From the NCBI RefSeq assembly GCF_018991925.1, contig NW_024720773.1, positions 413,367 through 477,366 of the forward strand: a stretch of DNA of 64,000 bases. Direction: 5' to 3'. This stretch comes from Homarus americanus (taxonomy: Eukaryota; Arthropoda; Malacostraca; Decapoda; Nephropidae). The notes beneath the pieces were generated by a model that ran no database searches, was not told where the DNA came from, and worked only from the letters and a program-made list of their open reading frames with translations. Position numbers and translations under genes: made by a program. Shown piece after piece: positions 36,473 to 45,689 of this stretch; position 1 is the stretch's first letter; every line of letters starts with the position of its first letter.

Positions 36473-37750
36473 GTAAGTCAATTAGGACAGGCATTGGGAA
36501 CCTATATGGTACAATTGCCTGGTTGACTCGTCAAAAATCTATGACTGGTCTCCATCCTCAATCTTTCTTGGGAACTGGGAATTAAGGCGAGTTCCATGGT
36601 GATGAGGAAGGTTGGATTACTTTTTGTTCCACCATTTCTTTTACCATCTGTTGGACTACAGCCCCCTGGCACTGTGGTAGCCTATATGCTGGGGTGAGTG
36701 TCCAACTCGAGTGGACTATGAAGGTTTGTCAACGTTGCTTTACCTAGGGGTTCTCGAGGTAATGCTATGCTTTACTTGAGCTTGGCTAGTAATTCTAAGG
36801 GATCACGTTTGCCTTGAGGATGATCGACTACTTTCACGTGTGGCGCTATTAACGCTACTTTATCTACAATACGTGATTTTTCATTCGATCCCTCCTGTGT
36901 TATACTACCTATTGGTAATTGTATGGGCTCCGCGACAACCGCTTTGTCGTAAACAAGGAAATTACCTAAACAACATCCCTTTCTTAAGGTTTTGGGTCCC
37001 CCAGTTCTATTGAGAATTAGGACATCGGCGAGACTACCTAATCTGACTTTGCTTAAGGTAGACTCAAGTGACAAGCCTTTCACTCGTGAACTCTCACTCA
37101 GATACACAACATCTGTTCCTTCACTCACATTTGGCAAACGTACTGTGGCTCCAGTAAGTTCCTGGCTATGTAAGTGTTGTACACCAGCTAACACAGCAGG
37201 CATTAGAATCAAGTTCTGGCGGCTTTCATCAGTAATGTCCTTTGAGCTACTAGGTGGAGTTTCAGGGAGTGACTCCATAACTAATTGCTTTAGTGCGATA
37301 GATTCCCCTGCGCCTGTTGAGGCAGTTGTTACATAAACACCTGAGGTAAGCAGTGGATGTGAAGTTTGCATTGAGTGATAAGTTTTACAGTTATGCGTTA
37401 TGGTTTGATCTCGTGGTTGAACGTTAATGGTGTTCTGCCTAAGGGTGGCAAGACCGAGTAGCCCGTCCGCTAGCAAAGAAAATGCCTTGACTATGTAGAA
37501 ATCCGTTAGAAAAGCTTTACTGGACCTAGGAAAACGGATTTGCAGTGTTATCACCCCCGATATGTCTAATTGGATTCCTGATACCAGACATAAGAATGTC
37601 TGTAGGTCTTTTTGGCCACTTATTTGGAGGATATCGCCGCTTGAGTTCATTGAACGACGCTATTGAGATAACATTTGCACAAGCTCCCGTATCTATGTCT
37701 AGGGAAAACTGATTGTTACCTATCCCCGCTGGTACAGTCAACACCTCCAC
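36473..37750 (-). pseudogene. pol: Gypsy-B2 protease, linker and N-terminal RT
   Basis: 37526-37750 has the retropepsin site SLDIDTGACANVIS (canonical DTGA), continued out of frame at 36772-37650 (292 aa) with LLADGLLGLATLRQN, VKGLSLESTLSK and ILNRTGGPKTLRKGC. The RT N-terminus lies at 36473-36770 up to the DNA transposon, with stops. Order and motifs are the same as in Gypsy-B1. A frameshift lies inside the protease near 37560-37600. Confidence 0.82.
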
Positions 37751-37812
37751 TTTGTTTAAAACGGCGATAAATGAGCCGGTGATGGAAGTGTTGTTTTCTT
37801 GAACCGTTGACG

Positions 37813-39169
37813 CTATCCTAGATCATATTGCTGGACGCGCACCTCTTCCCCCGAAGGCTGTGAACTTGTCTCCCGTCGATTTTCAATCTCATGCTTCAGA
37901 CGCAGTATATTCCCACAATCTTGTGTTTTGTGACATGGAGACTGATTTATTTGGAGTGCCTTTAGTGTTTGTCGACATTTTATTTCCTGTGTAGTGTCCC
38001 TTTGAACTTTTTGGTTTAGCAGGACTTTCCGGAATTTTAAAGCCTTGCGAGGATGCTTTTCCTCTATCTTGCCGGGGGCTGGCTGGGTACTTCTCTGTTT
38101 GTCTTGCAAACCAACAATTTTCTGTGACATGTCCCTTACGTTTGCAGAGTTTGCAAAAAGGAATCTTTTTGGGTTTGGTTCCCGTGACGGTTTGTGGTTG
38201 TTCCTTAGAACTGGTGACGGGTGCTACAGACAGAGCTCTAGGAGTATGCTCCATTGGTTCAACAATTTCCTCCACGTAATCTACAAGTTTAGTGCCAATT
38301 TTAAATTCTTTCTTTCAGGCTTTCTTGCGTGTGGGTTCATGGAGAGACAAGATAAACTGAAGGAACTCAATGATCCAGTAGAAATTTTCTTTAGACAATT
38401 TGTCATAGTTGTCAAACCAATCTGAGGATTCCATGTAAGTTATGAGATCTATCTTAGTGTGTCCGACAAAAACCTGGGCTTCTTGTGCGTCGTTTGCAAC
38501 AAAGTATCACGTGTACGCTCTGCCATCTTGAAAATCCACATAAGCGGACCTCCTTTGGTACTTGACCCGAAAAAGGAGATGAATTGTTTTCTAATCGTTG
38601 TTTAATCATTTTCTTCATCAATGGCTGACGCATAGACCGGTTTTGAGAAGGCTTCGGACGTATGAGATTTTATCGACATCATTAGTGACATTATTATTTC
38701 TCATTACATTTTTGCACTTATGCAAAAATGCTAAAGTAGTATAATCTGGATCCTCTGCAGTAAACTCTTGTACCTTAATGTAATTTGGAAGTATTTTTTA
38801 CAGTTTGACAGACCGATGAAGTCTGTGGGTTAGTAGAACCACCTGTTGCCATTTTTGTTGTGTTAGTTAAAGCACTAGTGTTATTAACAGGTGAAGGTAA
38901 TGGATAATGTTACCTGACCTTAGTTGTCTACTGTGTAAATCCTCAAACTGAGAATCTATGAAATTTTCACAGCTAGCTAAAGAGTCTGTAGGTGTTAACT
39001 CTATTTGGCTAATTTGTGGTAACTCTTCTTCATTATCAATTGCCACTAGCTCGTGTGAATTTGTAGATGACTGGCTATCAGAGTCTGATTCACTAATTTC
39101 CTGTGTGATGCCCCAAAATTTTGGAAGAGGGTCCATATACAGTATAGGAATATTTATCACTTCACTCAT
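37813..39169 (-). pseudogene. gag: Gypsy-B2 gag
   Basis: N-terminal piece 38867-39169: acidic, with a QLRSGN motif as in B1. The middle (38430-38866) is disrupted. The nucleocapsid piece 37889-38275 has a classic zinc knuckle, CKLCKRKGHVTENC (C-x2-C-x4-H-x4-C), preceded by basic residues. The overlapping frame 37813-38130 is an alternative reading after a shift. It packages the element RNA. Confidence 0.78.
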
Positions 39170-40100
39170 TACATAAGACTCACTACGTTGCCCACTCAGA
39201 GTAATGCAAAAATATTTATAATGAGTTATGGAAATGAAGAGATTTTTTTTTAATTATGAAAAAGTATTAAAAAGTACGAAAAGTATTTAAAAGTACAGAA
39301 AATATATATACTTTTTGTAAGTAGAGGATGTCCTTTCTAAATGTGTTTATTTAATTTTGCCTTTATGCATTTGTGCAAGTATTTTATATTGACTGCATGT
39401 GAAGACTTCTTGAAGTTCACTTGTGTTTGTGTAGTCTGCAAACTAGTGATTTTGTGATCTACCTGAACGTAGAATCCGTAGAGTTTCGACGCCTGGTGAT
39501 GAGGTCAGAAGTCGATGACGTCCTACTCTGGGAAGGGTGACGTCACACATCTTGCTGCGATCAACCTGGGGGGCTGATCCTTTTTGCAGTGATCCACCTG
39601 GGTGGCTGACCTGGGCCTGCTCACCGACGAGGGTTGATTGTGAAAGCAAGACGTTGTTTGCTGGTCTGGAACCACGTTGACAACTTTCCTAGAACTCCAG
39701 TGTTGTATGGTTGGCTGGTTGGCTGGCTGGCTTGGATAGCTGACGTGGATAGCTGGCCAAGAACCTCAGCCAACGCTCGGGTAGGCTCGGCTGCTCTAGG
39801 GTCCAGTCGGGTAACCTTCAGTTGTGTGTCACTGGGGGTTAGGCTGCTGTGTGGGCAATATTTTTATAATGTCTTTGTTACCACTGTGTTTCTGTGTATG
39901 CGTTTTGCAAGTGTTTATCATCACTGTCCACTTATTTTTCTTGTAAATGCTTGTTTGTTGATGATTCACTTAAAGTGCCACTTAAGTCTTGGAATCGCTT
40001 GGTTTATTGTTTCTGAGTGTTTCACTGGTTTCGTTTCCGTCTCACTCTGCTGCCGCCAGTATGTGATAGTTGTTTGGGGTATCACACACAATTGTTTTAA
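39170..40100 (-). other. 5' leader of Gypsy-B2 and likely start of its 5' LTR
   Basis: No gene. The sequence CTCTGCTGCCGCCA at about 40044-40057 resembles the B1 primer site. TGTTTGGGG at 40071 resembles the B1 LTR start (TGTTTGGGC). If right, the 5' LTR runs rightward from 40071 for several hundred bases; its far end may be cut by the LINE fragment at 40.6 kb. The 156-aa plus-strand frame at 39634-40104 is not supported as a gene. Confidence 0.45.
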
Positions 40101-40599
40101 ATAAGTTCTGGAACTCTTAAAGTGGCAGGGCTGATGTAAACACTTCTTCTGGGTTTTTTCTTTATTGTTGAAGCGTCTATATACACAGTCCTGAGTTTTG
40201 GAGAGAAGGTATTGTGAATTATCTCCAGGGGAAGTGTTTTGAGTACACTTGTATGAAAACACTTAAGTTAGGTGCTCACCCATTAAATAGTGGTGAGCAG
40301 GAGGGAGCGTCAAGCCGGTGTTTTGATTAGTCAGTTGACCTCGCCTGACTTCTGAGAGTTACAAGCTCAGAGTGTATAATATGAACAACTACTGAGTCAT
40401 TGTTGAATAACTTAGTGAATAATTTGATGTTATACATATGGGTGAATATTTATATAAAGCAAAAGGTGCTTTTACACCATGAGTGACTGGCCTATAAAAT
40501 GTTTTAGTGGAATAAAAAAAAATGCGCATCTTGTGTTGATCTGCAAGTTTTTGTGTTTCACATGCTTTATTTTTAGACCACTTGTTCTTTAGATTTGGT

Positions 40600-41310
40600 C
40601 CAAGACTGAGGGTTGTTCTGCCAGTCACTTAAAGCAGCACGTTTATCATCGACAAGTACATTTATTTCTGGGTCATTTTCATCAAACCAGTCCTGGCGTA
40701 TTCTTTCGACTTCGCCGAGGGTCTCTCTGCAGGTTTTTGTCATGACAGTGTTGAGAATATCTCATTCGGTATTGGGATTTGGGTTGTTTATGGTCGGGTT
40801 GTTTATCAGCCCATGTTCGAGCTGCTCTCTGAAAGCATGTGGTACCGCTGGATCCTCCAGACGCTTTGTGTTAAAACCTCTTTTGGAGGCTTGCTGCTTT
40901 CGCCGTTTTGGGGTGATGAGAAGTAAGAGCTAGGTTCTTACGAGCTGATGATCAGTGTCGCAGTGGTCTGAGCCACGCGTGGCTCAGTTGATTTAAGACA
41001 TCTTGGCTATCTCTTTCTCTAAGAATAATGAAGTCAATGAGGTGCCATATATGCCAAGAAGTCAATGAGTGTGCCACACTTGCTGAGGAAGAGTAGGCTG
41101 TTGGATTGTACTTGCCTAGTCCTTTCTGCCAATGGTTCCCTGCCAAATGTCAGCATCTCTGCCAACTCTGGCATTGAAGTCACCTAAGAGCACAACTTTA
41201 TCTTCTCTAGGGATAGAGGTTAGCACTCTGTCAAGGTTAGCATAAAAGGCCTTCTAGATGTCATCCTCTGTATCCAGTGCAGGGGCATAGGCACTGTTGA
41301 AGAAGGCATG
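40600..41310 (-). pseudogene. LINE endonuclease fragment (RTE/CFDP2-like), minus strand
   Basis: Translating leftward from 41310: FFNSAYAPALD, then VLLGDFNARVG (endonuclease Asp-x-Asn block), then WHLIDFIILRERDSQDV (40952-41146). Further left (40600-40930) comes a linker-like stretch with FDENDPEINVLVDDKRAALSDWQ. The frame is interrupted by stops near 41240, 41150 and 40950. There is no RT, so it is a fragment. It probably lies in an intron upstream of the host exon at 41.4 kb. Confidence 0.72.
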
Positions 41311-41318
41311 ACGTGAGT

Positions 41319-41347
<29 letters not shown>
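41319..41347. repeat. (CA)n microsatellite
   Basis: Short CA repeat between the LINE fragment and the first host exon. Confidence 0.93.
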
Positions 41348-41350
<3 letters not shown>

Positions 41351-41409
41351 ACCCTATCTCTTTAACACACATAAACATACTCACTGTACTCCATATCTCT
41401 CCCCGGTAG

Positions 41410-41573
41410 ACACAGCGTGGCGAGTGTGGGTGGCATCTGTGTACTCCAGTGTGGTGAGAGAGAGCGACGCCTACGTGCAGGTAACAGGTGACGAAAACCT
41501 GAGTAAGCTTATTGGGAGGAGCCTGCTGGTGCTGCCTCTCTGGACACAACAGCATGCAGCAAGACTTTCTCAG
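41410..41573 (+). CDS. Host gene exon A, putative ionotropic-receptor-like protein
   Basis: Open stretch bounded by an acceptor (TCTCTCCCCGGTAG, or six bases later ACACAG) and a donor (CTCAG|GTGAGA). It encodes WRVWVASVYSSVVRESDAYV and on to LLVLPLWTQQHAARLSQ in balanced, GC-ending codons unlike the AT-rich repeats around it. It ends in phase 0. Together with exons B and C it reads as a continuous extracellular-type protein segment. Its pattern reminds me of the ligand-binding or amino-terminal region of ionotropic glutamate-like receptors of crustaceans; that identification is tentative. Upstream exons are not in view. Confidence 0.55.
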
Positions 41574-41699
41574 GTGAGAACAGAATAGTATATAACAGCA
41601 TAGAACAGCAGAGAACAGCACAAAAACAGAATAGAACAACAGTAACAGAAAATATTGGGTAAACTAAAAGCACAGAAACATGTACAGTTGTTTCATAAA

Positions 41700-43075
41700 T
41701 TGGTGTGTGTCTGTAGGTTAAGTAAAAGTCTGTCTGTGTAGGTCAAGTGTAAGAGTGACTGTGTAAGTCAAGTGTAAGAGTGACTGTGTAAGTCAAGTGT
41801 AAGTGTGTATGTAGGGCAAGTGTAAGTGTGTATGTTGTTTAGGTGTGAGTGTGTCTGTGTATGTCAAGTGTAAGTGTGTCAGTGTAAGTCAAGTGTAAGT
41901 GTGTCTGTGAAGTCGGGTGTAAGTGTGTATGTATTTCAAGTGTATGTTTGTCTGTGTATGTCAAGTGTAAGTGTGTCTGTGTATGTCAAGTGTGAGTGTG
42001 TCTGTGGAGATAAAGTGTGAGTGTGTCCGTGAAGGGCAAGTGTAAGTGTGTCTGTGTAGGTCAAGTGTGAGTGTGTCTGTGGAGGTAAAGTGTGTGTGTG
42101 TGTGTCCGTGTAGGGCAAGTGTAAGTGTGTCTCTGCAGGTCAAGTGTGAGTGTGTCTGTGTATGTCATGTGTGATTTGTGTCTGTGGAGGTAAAGTGTGT
42201 GTGTGTCTGTGTAGGTCAAGTGTGAGTGTGTCTGTGTTTGTCAAGTGTGAGTGTGTCTGTGAAGGTCAAATGTGAGTGTGTCTGTGTAGGTCAAGTGTGA
42301 GTGTGTCCGTGTAGGGCAAGTGTAAGTGTTTCTGTGTTTGTCAAGTGTGAGTGTGTCTGTGAAGGTCAAGTGTGAGTGTGTTTGCGTAGGTCAAGTGTGA
42401 GGGTGTCTGTGTAGGTTATGTGTGAGTGTGTCTGTGTAGGTCAAGTGTGAGTGTGTCTGTGTTGGTCAAGTGTGAGTGTGTCTGTGTAGGTCAAGTGTGA
42501 GTGTGTCTGTGTAGGTCAAGTGTCAGTGTGTCTGTGTTGGTCAAGTGTCAGTGTGTCTGTGTTGGTCAAGTGTCAGTGTGTCTGTGTAGGTCAAGTGTGA
42601 GTGTGTCTGTGTTGGTCAAGTGTGAGTGTGTCTGTGTTGGTCAAGTGTTAGTGTGTCTGTGTAGGTCAAGTGTGAGTGTGTTTGTGTTTGTCAAATGTAA
42701 GTGTGTCTGTGTAGGTCAAGTGTGAGTGTGTCTGTGTAGATCAAGTGTGAGTGTGTCTGTGTTGGTCAAGTGTGAGTGTGTCTGTGTAGGTCAAGTGTGA
42801 GTGTGTCTGTGTTTGTCAAATGTAAGTGTGTCTGTGTAGGTCAAGTGTGAGTGTATCTGTGTAGGTCAAGTGTGAGTGTTTCTGTGAAGGTCAAGTGTGA
42901 GTATGTTTACGTAGGTCAATTGTGAGTGTGTCTGTGTTGGTTCAAGTGTAAGTGTTTCTGTGTAGATGAAGTGTGAGTATGTCTGTGTAGGTCAAATGTT
43001 AGTGTGTTTCTGTTGGTCATGTGTAAGTGTATCTGTGAAGGTGAAGTGTGAGTCTGTCTGTGTAAGTCAAGTGTG
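41700..43075. repeat. 25-bp minisatellite (TGTGTAGGTCAAGTGTGAGTGTGTC)
   Basis: About 50 copies with an exact 25-bp period in the best part (for example successive TCAAG at 42441, 42466 and 42491). Variants are more divergent towards both edges. The frames within it are repeat artefacts. Confidence 0.96.
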
Positions 43076-43375
43076 ACTTTCATTCCAAAGCAGATAAAGG
43101 AAGACGAATGCGAGGTGGTGATACGAATGTCTTTTGACTTCGTTAGATTCATCTTTATATTATTCAGTCCACGAATTATTAGTGATGCATTAGTGCAGTA
43201 CAAGTATATTTGTATTTTACCATGACTTAATTTTTGTGGTTTTATATTATGGCAATATTTATAGCACGTGATTGTTCTGCTGCCACTGTCTATGTTAGAT
43301 TCAGGTTATAAGGAGTTATTGGTGTATCATTGCCATAATAATGATGATAATAATATATGCAACAGCAACAACACG

Positions 43376-43385
43376 AGTAATAATA

Positions 43386-43480
<95 letters not shown>
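43376..43480. repeat. (AAT)n microsatellite
   Basis: About 35 copies of AAT, ending 15 bp before the acceptor of exon B. Confidence 0.96.
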
Positions 43481-43495
43481 TTACGAAACTCGCAG

Positions 43496-43594
43496 TGGCT
43501 GTCGTTAGGAGGTGAGAACTTACGGTGGCTGGTGGTAGCAGGGGACACCTTCAGCAGCCTCACCACCCTCGTCCACTTCCCGATACTGAACCAG
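43496..43594 (+). CDS. Host gene exon B
   Basis: 99 bp, 33 codons, phase 0 at both ends: acceptor CTCGCAG before 43496 and donor CAG|GTACAG after 43594. It encodes WLSLGGENLRWLVVAGDTFS followed by SLTTLVHFPILNQ. The LRWLVVAGD stretch looks like a beta-strand of a Venus-flytrap-type domain. The phase matches the end of exon A and the start of exon C, which argues for a real spliced gene. Confidence 0.58.
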
Positions 43595-43841
43595 GTACAG
43601 TAGATCCTCTGGGCTAGCTACCACAGGGGAGAGCTCGCATTGTTTTACCACATTACCCAACCCTCTTATTAAGTATACATCATATACTGTACAGGAGTAT
43701 ATGCAGATGATTCAACTGCTTACATACAGCATCTACAATTTATTGCGCTCCCTTCCCTCATGTCTGTACATATAGTTTTCTGGCAAATTTAACGGTTTCA
43801 TTATCAATATACTGTATCACTAAATTTCTCACACCTTACAG

Positions 43842-43899
43842 GCCACACTAGCTGTACCGCGCCACGACCAAGTTAACCTGTGGGAGATACACCAGTTGG
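43842..43899 (+). CDS. Host gene exon C
   Basis: 58 bp, phase 0 in and phase 1 out. Acceptor TTCTCACACCTTACAG is followed by codons for ATLAVPRHDQVNLWEIHQL, then donor TTGG|GTAAGT, a consensus 5' splice site. The NLWEIHQL end resembles the LWEVY-type motif I associate with ionotropic receptors. The next exon is not found. The downstream intron holds the 24-bp minisatellite and the nested retroelements to at least 61.2 kb. Confidence 0.58.
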
Positions 43900-43909
43900 G
43901 TAAGTGGGG

Positions 43910-44313
43910 TGAGGAGACAGCAACTGAGTAGGGTGTGGAGAGGGCTACTGAGTGGGATGTGGAGACAGCTATTGAGTGGAATATGGAGAGGGCTACTGAG
44001 TGGGGTGTGGAGAGAGCTATTGAGTGTGATATGGAGAGGGCTACTGAGTGGGGCGACGAGAGGGCTACTGAGTAGGGTGTTGAGATAGCTACTGAGTGGG
44101 GTATGGAGATGGCTACTGAGTGGTGGAGACAGCTACTGAGTGGAGTGTGGAGAGGGCTACTGAGTGGGATATGGAGAGGGCTACTGAGTGGGGTGTGGAG
44201 AGAGCTACCAAATGGGATATGAAGAGGGCTACTGAGTGGGGTGTCGAGAGGGCTACTGAGTGGGATATGGAGAAGGCTATTGAGTGGGATTTTGAGAGGA
44301 TTATGGAGTGGGG
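43910..44313. repeat. 24-bp minisatellite, left block
   Basis: About 16 copies of GAGAGGGCTACTGAGTGGGRTRTG. The array stops at GGGG (44310-44313) and resumes at 61242 after the Gypsy-B3 element. Confidence 0.94.
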
Positions 44314-44762
44314 TATATAAGCTTTGGGTAGAGTTACCTTAACTTGGCTTATATATATAAATAAGTTGAGGGGTTAAGTTACAAACCCAAATGGTCTTTT
44401 CTCCATTTATTAGTAAGACTATATTGGTCACAGCCTATTAGTAGATGCACCGTAATTAACACTGTAAGCTGTGAGTGTTAGTTAAGGACTGGGGCTCAGC
44501 TTGACTGAGTTTAGATCACCTGTCCGATTCTAGTGAGACTTTAGTCAAGACTGGTGCCATTAGAGGAGGCTCTGAAGGAGAGGCTGGGCTGACCCTACAT
44601 TCTCACGGTCGGCTTACTGATAGAGGAATTTCCCCTCACATGAACAGCACATGGCACCTCACAGCTTATGGAAAATTACAGTAGGGTGATTGGATTATAT
44701 AAACTAAATGTATTCACCCAAATTTATACAATTGTTATTGCCATGAGACAGGGGCTAATACA
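44314..44762 (-). repeat. 3' LTR of Gypsy-B3
   Basis: 449 bp ending GGGGCTAATACA. From 44368 it aligns with 60904-61241. The first 54 bp have no counterpart on the right because of the deletion there, and the first two bases are TA rather than TG. The next internal bases, TCGCTCGG, match Gypsy-B1 at 20598. Confidence 0.85.
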
Positions 44763-45620
44763 TCGCTCGGTCACCACCTTCCAAGCTTCTACGAGGAATT
44801 AGCTTCTCGCAGAGAAAAAAAACCCTATACATAAACCTATCCATGTTACATACATATGTGTAAAAACACTAAACTGAAGCAACTGCAACCTGGGGTTCAG
44901 CAGTTACTAGGGTCTTAGTCTTAAGTGCCTTACAGAAGAGTATATTATGTACAATGGTAAATTAAAATGATATTGTTCTCTAGAAGCAAAAGAAAAATAT
45001 TACTGGAGAGTATTATTGGATACAATGGTTAATTGATATGATATTGATCACCTAGGAGCAAAACAATAATATTTCTGCCAATATTGCACAATAGTGGGAA
45101 TAGTTAAACTGGGTATAACAAATCCCGTGAAAAATAAAATAAAATAGCAGTTTATCTTCTACTGTACATTAGTAAAATGTGACTGTTTCAGATAAGAAAT
45201 AAATTTTAATTTATCTAACATAAGATTGAGTTCACTGAGAGTCAAAATAGAAACTTGGTACAATGGAATCAAATCCAAAGTGAGATTTAAATTCAATGCA
45301 AAATGATGATGGGAAGGCAAGGTTTTCAACGAACTACAGGTTATCGCGCAGTAATCCTGAGCCTTATAATAACCTTTCACAACTAACTGGTTATCACCAT
45401 CAATAAACCTTAGTGATGGTCAGTTCAAAACTGATAATATGTTACATAAATTTATTTGTCAGTGGCCCAAGGTTAAAAATGCTTTGAAAACCTTGGATCT
45501 AGATGTAGGATAGTTATTCAGTGGGTCCCATATTTTTGACCGAACCTGATTAGTCACGTACGCCCCTTCTCTTAAGCTCCTCTACGTGTGTGTTGGTGTT
45601 GGTGTGGGGATTAGTGAATG
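44763..45620 (-). pseudogene. 3' internal region of Gypsy-B3 with possible env C-terminus
   Basis: A minus-strand frame at 45159-45380, extendable to about 45420, reads YYKAQDYCAITCSSLKTLPS, then HHHFALNLN and a leucine-rich helix. Its place after the env-like fragment at 58.1-58.5 kb (before the nested insertions) fits the Env ectodomain C-terminus. There is no database support, so this is a guess. The rest is AT-rich without a gene. Confidence 0.35.
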
Positions 45621-45689
45621 ACATCATTGTGACCTGACCTCATGGTTAATGAGGTCACCCTGTATATTTAAGCCTCTCTCTTAAATGTA

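Larger units (their letters stand above)
30242..40100 (-). mobile_element. Gypsy-B2: Ty3/gypsy element with env-like remains, minus strand
   Basis: Reads leftward: leader (about 40060-39200), gag (39169-37813), protease (37750-36772), RT split by a DNA transposon (36770-36480 and 33430-32760), RNase H (32750-32440), integrase (32260-31254), env-like (31250-30432). It is the closest relative of B1 and B3. The 5' LTR probably starts near 40071 (TGTTTGGGGTATCACAC), just after a GCTGCCGCCA-like primer site, but its far end is unclear. No 3' LTR is found; the left side meets the minisatellite at 30241, so the element is truncated. Confidence 0.8.
41574..43495 (+). other. Intron A-B
   Basis: A 1.9-kb intron between GT at 41574 and AG at 43495, largely filled by a 25-bp minisatellite (41700-43075) and an (AAT)n tract (43376-43480). 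Confidence 0.5.

Noticed and set aside
39634..40104. 156-residue plus-strand frame with Trp-rich start
   Set aside because: Lies in the Gypsy-B2 leader; the TGGTTGGCTGGC start is a simple repeat and no domain is visible.
41936..43203. Thr/His/Leu-rich and Cys/Val-rich repeat frames
   Set aside because: By-products of the 25-bp TGTGTAGGTCAAG array; no codon signal or start context.
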